Origin: a virus
DNA: 52,768 bases
Virus record (IMG/VR): IMGVR_UViG_3300030104_004723
Coordinates: 1-52,768 of that record
Strand: one strand, 5' to 3'
The translations under genes and the position numbers were made by a program. Below, one piece after another: positions 18,901-29,100 of the stretch. The number at the start of each line of letters is the position of its first letter. The stretch's first letter is position 1. Below the pieces are notes generated by a model. It was not told the origin of the DNA. It ran no database searches and saw only the letters and a list, made by a program, of their open reading frames with translations.

Positions 18901-19316
18901 TGAAAGTAATTAGTTTTAAAAAATGGAATTCAAATCCTCAAAATAGTTATAATTTTAAATTAGTAACTAAGTTAACTGACCTTGGTTCTCCTGACGGATG
19001 GAAAACTATTTTAGGTTTTTATCTTAATATAAATAAAAACAGCCATTATACAGCTGAAAGCCCCGCTAATTTATTTTTAACTTTTTCTTACAGGACATCT
19101 ACTGGAGAAGAATGGAAAGATATAACTTCTGTTACTCAAGTAAATCCTAGAGGAACAACTTTAATAGAAGAATTATTTCAAATCCCTATAAAAAAAATAA
19201 AACATATACAATTAAAAATTGAAGGAGGGCATGTTAAAGGTAATATAACTATAAATGATTTAGGTTTGTTTTATAGAAAATACAGAGGAAGTGGAGCTTC
19301 GACATTAGATGAATAA
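18900..19316 (+). CDS. Small tail-associated protein
   Basis: The 138-residue beta-rich protein is coupled to the nozzle gene by one-base overlap and to the tail fibre gene by an 8-base overlap. It has an amphipathic strand pattern (NLFLTFSYRT, KHIQLKIEGG, ITINDLGLFYRKY) that fits a small beta-sandwich. Its place between nozzle and fibre suggests an adaptor that joins fibres to the tail. The family is not recognised. Confidence 0.55.
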   Translation: MKVISFKKWNSNPQNSYNFKLVTKLTDLGSPDGWKTILGFYLNINKNSHYTAESPANLFLTFSYRTSTGEEWKDITSVTQVNPRGTTLIEELFQIPIKKIKHIQLKIEGGHVKGNITINDLGLFYRKYRGSGASTLDE

Positions 19317-20574
19317 AAAAATTGCATCAAAAATAAATACAAAACAAAAGAAAATATCTACAGGAAATACCGCTCCTACTAGATTTGAAGGTTTTGACGG
19401 AGAACTTACTATAAGACATATATTAGGTCAAGGTATTTTTCTTTTTTATAAATGGGGAGGGAAGTGGTATTCTGCTAGATTTTCACAATACACAAGAAGC
19501 ACTCATGAAAGAAATGAACCTGTATACTTACCTAAAGGAAAAAAGCCAAAATCCATAGGAGAAATTACTATGGATAATGATAATAAAATTAAAATTAAAA
19601 AATCATCTGCAGTTACTCAGGTTGTTTCTATGGACAAGGATAAGAAACTTGATGTAAGTGAAATACAAACATCAAGAACATCTACAACAAGCATGACGAC
19701 AGATAATGCAGGTAATCCTGACTTACTTCTTGTAAATACATCAGGACATGTTAATTTGCATTTACAAACAAGAAATTCAGACTATGACCCTTTTATAATA
19801 TATTCTCATTTAAATGCTGGGGAAACAACTACATTAAGGCAATGGGTTATAGGCATGGATAATAACGATGGAGATGTATTTAATTATTGCTATAAAAATT
19901 CAGGAACTACTCCTTTAACTCCTTCTACAACAACTTCATCTGAAGTAAAAATGGCTTTAACTACTGGAGGAGCTTTAACTACAACAGGAACAATTACAGG
20001 TCTTAAATTAGCAGCAACTAATACAGCAGCTGCAACTAGCGATACAGATAAGTTTCTTGTTGTAGGAGAATCAGGAGCTACTAGCGAGGTAAGATATAGA
20101 ACAGGAGCTCAAGTTAGAAGTGATATAGGAGCAGGCACAGCAGACTATTACTACGAAACAAAAGTAGTCAATTGGGTTAATAGTGGTACATCCCAAATAT
20201 ATTTACCGATAGCAGGATATATTTTTGAACAAACAGGGACAGGTAGTAGAAACGAATATGTTGGTATGGTTGCACCTTATAATGGGACAGTAGAAAAATT
20301 TATGTTTAGATGTGAAGAAGCGCAAGATGGTACATTAGAATTTGATATTTTAGAAGCTAGTGATGGAACAGAAAATCCTGGCACTACAATAGGTGTTAAA
20401 GATACAGTAATAGATATAGCAGATGATACTAGTGTAGAGGTTACTTTTAGTAGTATGACAAGTGGAACAAATGCATTAGTTAAAGGAAGAATATATGCAT
20501 TTAGAGTAGATACACCATCTGCTCCTAATGATGCAAATGGAACATTAGTTTTTAAATGGGATATAACAAGTTAA
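19309..20574 (+). CDS. Tail fibre or receptor-binding protein
   Basis: The 421-residue protein has three parts. The first is a basic N-terminal attachment domain (about 1-90). The second is a middle region of repeat-like Thr/Gly segments (GGALTTTGTITGLKLAATNT), the shape of trimeric fibre shafts. The third is a C-terminal beta-sandwich (about 280-421, GTVEKFMFRCEEAQDGTLEF). This modular layout is typical of fibres that bind the host surface. There are no hydrolase motifs. The next gene lies 82 bases downstream, with no obvious terminator in the gap. Confidence 0.65.
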   Translation: MNKKIASKINTKQKKISTGNTAPTRFEGFDGELTIRHILGQGIFLFYKWGGKWYSARFSQYTRSTHERNEPVYLPKGKKPKSIGEITMDNDNKIKIKKSSAVTQVVSMDKDKKLDVSEIQTSRTSTTSMTTDNAGNPDLLLVNTSGHVNLHLQTRNSDYDPFIIYSHLNAGETTTLRQWVIGMDNNDGDVFNYCYKNSGTTPLTPSTTTSSEVKMALTTGGALTTTGTITGLKLAATNTAAATSDTDKFLVVGESGATSEVRYRTGAQVRSDIGAGTADYYYETKVVNWVNSGTSQIYLPIAGYIFEQTGTGSRNEYVGMVAPYNGTVEKFMFRCEEAQDGTLEFDILEASDGTENPGTTIGVKDTVIDIADDTSVEVTFSSMTSGTNALVKGRIYAFRVDTPSAPNDANGTLVFKWDITS

Positions 20575-20656
20575 AAATAATGAAATTAATAATTGGATTA
20601 ATAGTCAGTAACGATTATATTTAAATGGCGTGTAATATAAAAATAAAGGATTTATA

Positions 20657-22375
20657 ATGGCATTTGGCATACAAGGAAGGCAACAAAGAGTAGGCAGTCC
20701 AGGAGTTAGCGAAACTCCTAAACCAACTCCAGAAACGCCTCAACCAACAGCTATCGATTATCTTTCAACTGGAGTCGGAGCAGCTAAAACTGCAGATGAC
20801 GTTATAACTAGAGTTAAATCTAGCAGGATACAAGATTTAAAAAATAGAAATTTATTTGGAGATACTCTTCATCCAGACTTAATGGTAGATGCTGGAGGCG
20901 GAGAAGCTGCGTCTATTTTTTCTACAACTCCTAGTAAAGGATATTTTGGCGATATGTCAAAACAAGGAGTAGGAGATGTCAATAGTTTATTGCAATTAAA
21001 TGATAGTTATATTCTATCAGAAAATGCATCTTATGATGATTTAAGTAAAAGATTAAACAAAGTTGGAACTTTGACTCCTACTGAAAAATCTGCTATATTA
21101 GACCAATATCATTGGAAAACAGAAGGTCCTAAATTAACAGAAGCTTTAGGAGACGAACTTTACAATCTTGAACAAGAATTTCGAGATGGTCCATTAGACA
21201 TAGAAAATAATTTATTTGATGATACTATTTTAAGAGGACCAGAAAGTGCTGGCATTCCTGACGCTCAAGCTATTGGTGATGTAAATACACATATATATAA
21301 AAGCCTTCAAGATAAAGGTATTATTACTGAGGGAATGGATTTTAATGAGTCTATGGAGTTAGTTAAACAACACAGACCTCATATGTTTCCTCCAAACCAA
21401 TTTACTGAAATGGTAGACAATCAACCTATATTAATGCCAAAACAAAATATTGGAAGCCCTATGCCTTATGATTTAGATAAGGGAATGAAAGATATAGTAA
21501 GAGATTCAGGTCCTGCATTTCATGCAGATTATAGTATGAGCGGAGAGCCTGTATATGAAAGTTCTATAGGTTCTTTAGTTGACAAAATTGACCCTGCAGC
21601 TTATGCTGAGTATAGAAAAAACAATCCTGTGATAGCAGATAGTTCAGGTTTCAATAGACCTGCTTATGCACCGCCTAAAGAAAGATTTGGAAGTAAGTTT
21701 GGGACAGGTGAAGGTTTAATATCTCAAATAGGAAAAGGTGGAAGCAGATGGGGTGGTAAATTTGCTACAGGAGAAGGAGCTATAGCTAGTGGTGTTAAAG
21801 GTAAAGTAACAGATATAAAAAGCACTATACAAGGGGTTAAACAAGGCTTTCAACATTTAGGCAATATAGGTCAAGGAGGATTAAAAGAAATAGGCAAACA
21901 AATAGGTTCTAAGATAGCTTCTAAATTAGGAATTAAAGCAGCTACTGGAGCAGCTACAACAGCAGCTACAGGGGCGGCAACTGCAGCAGCGACTGCAGGA
22001 ACTACAGCGGCTACAACTGCCGCAGCTTCCGCTGGTGCTAGTGCTGCATCAACAGGTGTTATGGCTGCTATGGGACCTGCTGGATGGGCTATGTTAGCAT
22101 TAGGTTTTTTAGGAGATAAGTTGTTTAAAAAACATACTTTTCTTGGTAAGTTATTTAGTGATGAAAGATTAAAGAAAAATATTAAATATGTAGGTAAATC
22201 AAATTCAGGTATTCCTATTGTTGATTTTGAATATAGAGATGAAATGAATATACCAGGAAGATTTAGAGGCGTTTTATCTAAAGATGTTCCACAAGCTAGA
22301 GAAGTTCATCCTTCGTATGGATTTGATGTAGTAGACTATAGTAAAATTGACGTAGAATTTAAAAGAATTAACTAG
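20657..22375 (+). CDS. Virion protein with Ala-rich membrane segment and S74 chaperone domain
   Basis: The 572-residue protein ends with SDERLKKNIKYVG, the signature of the intramolecular chaperone domain of Peptidase_S74 type. That domain drives trimer folding of phage fibres and then cleaves itself, using a Ser-Lys pair. Before it lies a Gly/Ser/Lys region and an almost pure Ala/Thr stretch (about residues 430-470) ending in a hydrophobic helix (AMLALGFLG). The combination is unusual for a fibre and fits an internal or ejected protein that crosses membranes. An AAAGGATTTATA site supports the start. Confidence 0.6.
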   Translation: MAFGIQGRQQRVGSPGVSETPKPTPETPQPTAIDYLSTGVGAAKTADDVITRVKSSRIQDLKNRNLFGDTLHPDLMVDAGGGEAASIFSTTPSKGYFGDMSKQGVGDVNSLLQLNDSYILSENASYDDLSKRLNKVGTLTPTEKSAILDQYHWKTEGPKLTEALGDELYNLEQEFRDGPLDIENNLFDDTILRGPESAGIPDAQAIGDVNTHIYKSLQDKGIITEGMDFNESMELVKQHRPHMFPPNQFTEMVDNQPILMPKQNIGSPMPYDLDKGMKDIVRDSGPAFHADYSMSGEPVYESSIGSLVDKIDPAAYAEYRKNNPVIADSSGFNRPAYAPPKERFGSKFGTGEGLISQIGKGGSRWGGKFATGEGAIASGVKGKVTDIKSTIQGVKQGFQHLGNIGQGGLKEIGKQIGSKIASKLGIKAATGAATTAATGAATAAATAGTTAATTAAASAGASAASTGVMAAMGPAGWAMLALGFLGDKLFKKHTFLGKLFSDERLKKNIKYVGKSNSGIPIVDFEYRDEMNIPGRFRGVLSKDVPQAREVHPSYGFDVVDYSKIDVEFKRIN

Positions 22376-22389
22376 AAAGAGAGTAAATT

Positions 22390-23979
22390 ATGGCATCGCC
22401 AAAAATGAGATTATTAGGAATCGAAGGACAACCAGGCTTACAGGCATGGGGGCTTCACCCAGGACCACAATCAGCTAGACCTGGAGAAAATCCATGGGGG
22501 AGAGGAACATTAGCTGTCCATCCTAATGTAGTTCCAGATGCGATTTTTTCAGAAGTTGGAATGCCAGGAGGTACAGGAGTTGCTGCTATAGGAGGAAGGC
22601 CTATCGTTAATGCAAATATACAGCCATTTAGCTATGATAGAGCTGTAAGTCATGGATTAAGTGGAGGTCATAGTGGATTTATTGGAATAGGTTCTAAGGC
22701 AGGTACTTATAGAGAAGGCATTCAAAAAGAAGCTGACAGGTATAGTGGGCAATTTAGACAACATTGGTATGACCCTTATATTCATGCTGCTATAGACTCA
22801 CCTATAAAAGATGTTCTACAAGCTACAACTGCTCCTGCTGCAAATATACTTCCTCAAAATGTAGTTCAAGGGTATACAGGTCCTAGAGGAAGCTTTGCAC
22901 ATGGCGCAAAAGTTTTAGCTCCTGTTGCTTCTAATGCAGCAGTTGATGTAGGGGGTCTTGCTCAAGATTTAGAATGGGCTGAAAAAGATTATACTCAAAG
23001 TTTAGCAAATTTAGATACTCAAAGAGGATTTACAGCTGATAAAGAAGCTTTTATTGAAACAAGAAGACAAGAATATGATGAGGACATTCAAGATGTAGAA
23101 GCTGAAAAAGGAAGAAGAAGTGCAGATTTTGAAAAATCAAAAATAGCTGCGCATAAAACTAGAATGGAAGCATTAAGAGGTGGGGCTACAGCTAGAAGTG
23201 CTTTATTACTAGGTAATTTAGCTGGATATGAAAAAGCTCAAGCACCTATAGCTAGGTCTGGATTTGCTAGCTCAGGTCCTGCTCAAGCTGCATTTGAAGC
23301 ATCTCAAGCTCCATTGCAAGAAAGATTAAGAGCATCTACAACAGGACAAAGAGATGTTGAAACAAAATTCCAAGATAAAATTGGAGGCTTAGAAGATAGA
23401 TGGTCAGAGCAACAAGTTGGTTTTCAACAAAGAGTACAAGATATTGAAAGAATGAAAGATGATTTAGCAACAGAAGAGCTTGATATTCAACAAGAATATG
23501 CAGCGCATGACCTTGAAGAACAAAAATTAGGTAGAGGATGGAGAGATAGTAAAAGAGGATATATCAAGGGAGTGATGGACCTTTCTAAAGCAGTTGGAGA
23601 AGATATTTCTTCAGTATCTGATTGGATTGGAAGTATCACAGGAGCTCATAAAAAATTCGGAACAGCTTTAGATGAAAGTATGGTTTGGCCAGGCACAGAC
23701 CAAGGTTATCGTTTTAGAATAAGAAATGAACATAAAGCCAATATAGCTGGTCAGCAAACTTTTGGCGCTCCTACAGGCGGATGGTTTAGAGAAACTGGAG
23801 GCTTGCAAGGAGTTACAGCAGGTGAAAAAGATGTTCAAGCTGCTCAAATGTTTGGAGATTATTTAGGAAGATTAACAGAAGCAGATTTTGCTAAAACAGC
23901 ATTAGGTGATGATTGGCAAGATTTAGGAGTTGGTGATATTGATTATGGTGAGCTAGAAGAAGGTGGCGGTAAGCCGTAA
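22390..23979 (+). CDS. Internal virion protein candidate with long coiled coil
   Basis: The 529-residue protein has a Pro/Gly-rich N-terminal third (residues 1-170), a long charged coiled coil (about 195-390, interrupted near residue 265 by an Ala/Gly-rich part) and a mixed C-terminal part. It has no enzyme motif or export signal. It overlaps the next gene at the stop (TAATGAG). Its position before the giant proteins matches the inner-core or ejection protein operon of podovirus-like phages. The assignment is by context. Confidence 0.5.
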   Translation: MASPKMRLLGIEGQPGLQAWGLHPGPQSARPGENPWGRGTLAVHPNVVPDAIFSEVGMPGGTGVAAIGGRPIVNANIQPFSYDRAVSHGLSGGHSGFIGIGSKAGTYREGIQKEADRYSGQFRQHWYDPYIHAAIDSPIKDVLQATTAPAANILPQNVVQGYTGPRGSFAHGAKVLAPVASNAAVDVGGLAQDLEWAEKDYTQSLANLDTQRGFTADKEAFIETRRQEYDEDIQDVEAEKGRRSADFEKSKIAAHKTRMEALRGGATARSALLLGNLAGYEKAQAPIARSGFASSGPAQAAFEASQAPLQERLRASTTGQRDVETKFQDKIGGLEDRWSEQQVGFQQRVQDIERMKDDLATEELDIQQEYAAHDLEEQKLGRGWRDSKRGYIKGVMDLSKAVGEDISSVSDWIGSITGAHKKFGTALDESMVWPGTDQGYRFRIRNEHKANIAGQQTFGAPTGGWFRETGGLQGVTAGEKDVQAAQMFGDYLGRLTEADFAKTALGDDWQDLGVGDIDYGELEEGGGKP

Positions 23980-26162
23980 TGAGCGTAGATAGTTTAAAAG
24001 CAACGTTAGGTTTATTAGACATAATAAATAAAACATATGCTAGTGTTAATGAGAATAAAAGAATTAATGCTGAATATCAAAATTATGATGCTAAACTTAA
24101 TAGCCTTGCTGGCCGTAAAGCAATAGAACAAGAAAACAAAACTATGGCAGAACTAACAGCTGCTAAAGCTTCTAATGACTTAAAAGTATCTAAAACAAAT
24201 ATTAAAGACAGAGTAGATGATTTAAGGCAATGGAATATTAGTTTAGATAATATAGATACTGGATTAAAGTCTCATTTAAAGACACAAGGCTTTGAAGATT
24301 TTGCCAATTTTAGTATTAATGATTTAGATGAAAATCTTACATTTGATTATCAAATAGCTAATGATTCAAAAACAACTTATGAAAATATGACTAATGCAGC
24401 AAACGCTAACGCTCAAGTTATTTCAGCTCTCGATGGTATGATGATGCAAGTTGAAGGTTTAAAAAGTGAAGTAGCTAATGTAGGATTTAATGCTGGTATT
24501 CAAGAAATACAAGATTATGCAGATTTTGAAACATATGTAAATAGCCCTGATAATGCAGCTTTATTTAAACTACCAAAATTAGACGCTAATGGTAATCCAC
24601 TATATATAACTCATGATGATGGTAGTACTTCTATAGATTATAGTGAAAATAATAACTATTTAGGGGATGCATTCTTAAGAGAACAAACTGAAGTTGATAA
24701 AAATCCTATAGGTTATGTTCCTACTCAAACTGATATTAATGCTGCCATACTACAACGTGGAACTGAAGAAAAGAAACCTGAATTTACACAAGAGCAATTA
24801 GATGATATGTCTTTAATGGAAGTTAATCAAAGCTTAATAGATAATTCATTTAACCTTATAACTTCTGCAGACTTTACTAACCTACCTGATGATATGAAAA
24901 AATCAATGACAGATTTAAGTGGATTAAATATATCAACTAATTATTTATCAAAGGATGCTGGTTATAATAAAGAAGAAATATATAGTAGAGGTAAAGAACT
25001 TTACAATTTAACTGCTAAAAATATAGACACAATATTTTCTTATTTAGCTAATGATATAGACCCTGCAGGTTTTAATGTTAGAGATTGGGTTGGCAGAGGA
25101 GTTGAAAGTAATTATCCAGAAATATATAAAGCTTACGAAATGGGATTATTTGAAGGTAATTATAGACCAGGTGAAAGCGAAGCTCATATGATTGGAGGAT
25201 TTGATAGTGAAGGCAGACAAACTTATCAAGGATATATTGGAGGTAAAGGTCAAGACGGATTGTTTGTATATAAAAACGATTTAGGTAATTGGACTTTTGA
25301 TGAAGATAAATACAGAGCAGTAGCAGGAAAAATAGGGGATGATTCAAGTGAAGAAGTCATTAAATACTTAAGCCAAAATATATTAATGGCTAAAAAATTA
25401 CAAGATGCTTCTCCATTAGATATAGGATATTTGCATTCAATGGATAGTGATGCATTTCAAAAAGCTTTAGAATATGATTTAAAACTTAAAAATGGTGAGA
25501 TAGAACAGTATGAAGCTGATGCTTATTACCAAGGTATAATGAACAATAACAACAATCAAGATGTAGGTGCTATAAATGAATCGTTAAATAATATGAGCAA
25601 TAATAGTAAGCTTGTTGGAAGTGAAAATATAAACATGGAAAATTCAGCTGCTATAGATTATAGCAATGTGTTAGAACCTAAAGATTATTTAACTACAACA
25701 CCAGAAGAAGCATTGTTAGATTCTTTAAACTTTATTCAAAGCCAAATACCTGTACAAAATAATTTATTTACAGAAGAGCATGGAGCTTCTACGAAAGTTA
25801 ATGAAAATTTAACATCAGGGCAAGCTTGGAAGCAAAAATATATGGAAGATAGAAAAAAGCCTGTTGGTAATCAGGAACAGATGAATAGGCAAGCTCAAGA
25901 CCGTTATATACAAGAAAACTATCCAAATATGAAAGCATTTACTAGTGAAGATATATATAAAAAATTAGCTAATGACCCTAGATTTCAAAAATTAGATAGT
26001 TCTAAAAGAGTAGATTTAAGGTCAAATATAATAAGTGATGTTATTGATATGTATGGTAATATGCCAGAAGAAGATATACACAATTTAGATAATCTTGCTA
26101 AAATAGATAATATTATAGAAAAATTTTTGAGTGAATCTGATGCATCTAAGTATAAAAATTAA
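23979..26162 (+). CDS. Internal virion protein candidate, helical, 727 residues
   Basis: Almost entirely helical and hydrophilic, the protein is rich in Asn, Asp, Lys and Glu. No membrane helix or catalytic motif is seen. Gln/Asn-rich stretches lie near the middle and the C-terminal 150 residues. The gene is coupled to the 529-residue protein by overlapping stop and start and precedes the giant protein by 18 bases. Taken with its neighbours, it is probably part of the inner core ejected with the DNA. No family recognised. Confidence 0.5.
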   Translation: MSVDSLKATLGLLDIINKTYASVNENKRINAEYQNYDAKLNSLAGRKAIEQENKTMAELTAAKASNDLKVSKTNIKDRVDDLRQWNISLDNIDTGLKSHLKTQGFEDFANFSINDLDENLTFDYQIANDSKTTYENMTNAANANAQVISALDGMMMQVEGLKSEVANVGFNAGIQEIQDYADFETYVNSPDNAALFKLPKLDANGNPLYITHDDGSTSIDYSENNNYLGDAFLREQTEVDKNPIGYVPTQTDINAAILQRGTEEKKPEFTQEQLDDMSLMEVNQSLIDNSFNLITSADFTNLPDDMKKSMTDLSGLNISTNYLSKDAGYNKEEIYSRGKELYNLTAKNIDTIFSYLANDIDPAGFNVRDWVGRGVESNYPEIYKAYEMGLFEGNYRPGESEAHMIGGFDSEGRQTYQGYIGGKGQDGLFVYKNDLGNWTFDEDKYRAVAGKIGDDSSEEVIKYLSQNILMAKKLQDASPLDIGYLHSMDSDAFQKALEYDLKLKNGEIEQYEADAYYQGIMNNNNNQDVGAINESLNNMSNNSKLVGSENINMENSAAIDYSNVLEPKDYLTTTPEEALLDSLNFIQSQIPVQNNLFTEEHGASTKVNENLTSGQAWKQKYMEDRKKPVGNQEQMNRQAQDRYIQENYPNMKAFTSEDIYKKLANDPRFQKLDSSKRVDLRSNIISDVIDMYGNMPEEDIHNLDNLAKIDNIIEKFLSESDASKYKN

Positions 26163-26180
26163 TTTATAAGGGTATAGTAT

Positions 26181-29100
26181 ATGGCTGATAATTTTATTGG
26201 CTACACTTACAAAGAGTTAGCCGAGCTTTTAAGAAAAGCAAATCCAGGGATGTACAACAATACAGAAGACGTAGAGTTGGTTAACAGCTTTAAAGAATCA
26301 CAACCTAATATGTTTGATTCTGTTGGTGGTTGGGATAAAGCTATTAACGAACCTGGTATATTCCCAAGAATGGGGTATAGGCTGAAAAATACATGGGACA
26401 ATCTTTCACTTTTTGGATTACCTGCAGTAAAAGAAACCGTTCTTAATGCAGTAAATGTTAAACCTGACGAAGAAACAGATAAATTAATTAACACTCCAGG
26501 AAGTATTTTTTCCCCAAAAGATGTTGACCCTAATCAATTTAGACATCTTAACTCAGAAGCATGGCAAAACTTAGGTCAAGAACATTATGTTCCTTCTAGC
26601 ATTCCTTACAGAGATGAAAATTTATCTGTAAAATATAAAACAAATGGCCCTCATTTTAGTATGCATAGTAATGAATTTAATACTTATGGATTAGATAATG
26701 TTGCATTAAACAATTACTGGGCAAATAAAGAAAATAATTACAACATGTCAGATGCATTAAATGGGCTAGAACAACAAAAAAATACAATAAGAAAAATGAA
26801 TGTTAATCCTGAAAGTCCTCAATTTAAATTATGGGCATCATCTGCTATGGCTTTAGAAGATATACATAAACAAACTGAATCTATAGATGAGCAAGGAAGA
26901 TATATTTCTAATGGATTAGGAGAACCTTTATTAGTTGAAGGTATGATAGAAACTAATGAAAGAAACTTTGCTAATTTAGTTTTAGGGCCTGATGCAAGTG
27001 TAGATGAAAAAGAAAATTATATTAATTCTTTATCTTATCATAGATGGTCTAATAAAAACAAAAAAGGAAGAAAAGACATTATAGATGAAGATGGTTTTGG
27101 ATTTGATAAAGCTTTAGAAGAGTTTGATAAAAAACTAGAAGATGATATGGCTTATAAAGCTTGGTATCAATATACTCAATCAAGTGGTAGTGTTTGGGAT
27201 AGAATGGAACACAACGGAATTAAAGAATTAGCCCCATCTTTTGTTGATGCTTTAAGCAGTATGCTTCCTGGTATTGCAACTGCAATAACTTTAGGAGGAA
27301 CAAATTTACTTGCTAGAAGAGCTGGATTGCCTGGAATTCCTTTACCTGTTATAACTGAAGCTACTATGCAAATGTTAACATTACAAGACCATATTGGGTC
27401 TTCTAAAGAAGCAATACAACATTTAACTAAATCAAGCGTAATAACTCCAAATCAATATGAAAAAGAAATAGCTGAATATGAAAAAGAATTAAGAGATAAA
27501 AAGATAACAGGTATTGCATTAAACAATATATTAAGTGAATGGAAAAACAGAACCTATTCTCAAGATGAAAATGGCAATATTCTCAAACAAGGTATTAGTA
27601 CTGAAGATGCATTATATACTACATATGCAAGTAGAGTTGGTTCAAGTATTTTTACATATGCAGTAGAAAAAAAATTAGGGTTTGGAAGACTTATGAAGCA
27701 GTATGGAAATCCTGGTAGAAAATATGTAGGTAAAACTTTTGGAGAGAATTTCCAGAATAATCTTAAAGATAGAATTCAAAAAATACCTGGAGCTAATAAT
27801 ATATTTAAGTCTAGCTCTGCTCATATATCAGTATTTAAACCTATTTTAAAAAATACAGCTGAACAATCTCTTGAAGAAGGTGTTCAAACTGTAGGACAAA
27901 CATGGTTTCAATCTTCTAGTTCACCTTTAGGATATAAAGAAGAAAGCTATACTGACTTAATTGATTGGAATGAAATATCTGAAGCTATGTTAGGAGGTGC
28001 TTTATTAGGAGGTGGATTAAGTACTGTTGGAAGTACTTTTAGTAATACAGAACTATCAGAAAGATTTGCTAACTGGAAAGTAAGTAAAATGCCTTATGAT
28101 TTCTTTCAAAATACTGTTCAAAAATTAGACAATGGTAATTATGGTATTTTTATTAAAAGCCCTACGTTTAAAACGGATGAGGGTGGAGCTGTAATATATG
28201 ATGATGATGGAAAAATTCAAATTGAAGGTGAAGACTCTAAACAAATACCTGGTGAAGATATGGAGTTTTCAACTTTTAGAGAAGCCTTTGCTGTTGCTGA
28301 AGCTCAAAACAATGACGTTAAAAGACAGTTTGGAAAGCTTGCTGCAAAAGAAGGCTTGTATAACGATTGGGCTAATGCTAAAACTAAAATTAAAAAGATA
28401 AGTGAAGATAGTTGGACTGTTGATGTGCTGTCAGAAACAGGAAATGTTTTAAAAACTGTAACTTTTAATAATAAAAATCAAGCTCAAAATTTTAAATCAA
28501 AACAAGAAAGCTTTATCGCAGATGTTGAGCTAGATATTGAAGAAGCTGAAACTACAAAAAAAGATAATGAAATTGTTGTTAACAATATCGTAACTGAAGA
28601 TGACCAAGGTAATGTTATTTCAGTAAATGATGACTTGTTATTTTTAGCTGGAAACTTTGGAGGAAGGCTTACAGGTAAAGCAAGAGATGCATGGGAAGAA
28701 TATCTGTCTGTGAATGAAGTTCAAAACGAAAAGGATGTATCTAATCCTGACAAGGTTCTTGATATAATTAAAAGACATGGTTGGGATGCTTTAAATGCAT
28801 TAAAGATGGATAAGCCTACGTTCATGGAGAACTTAACAGATTGGGAATATGATGAGCTTTTTCCAGAAGCTTACAATGAAATAGATAATATACTTACTGT
28901 CCCTACTGAACAAGAAACAACTTTAGATGAAGATACAGAAGTAAGAGATGATGACAGCGCTGGAATAGGAAGAGAAGATAGAGACATTATTGATTTAGAA
29001 GATGATGTAGTAGCTATTGATGATGATATCGAAATTACCCCTGAAGAAGAAAGCAAATATGACTTAGAAGTAGATGAAAGCTTTTCTGATTTAACTGATG

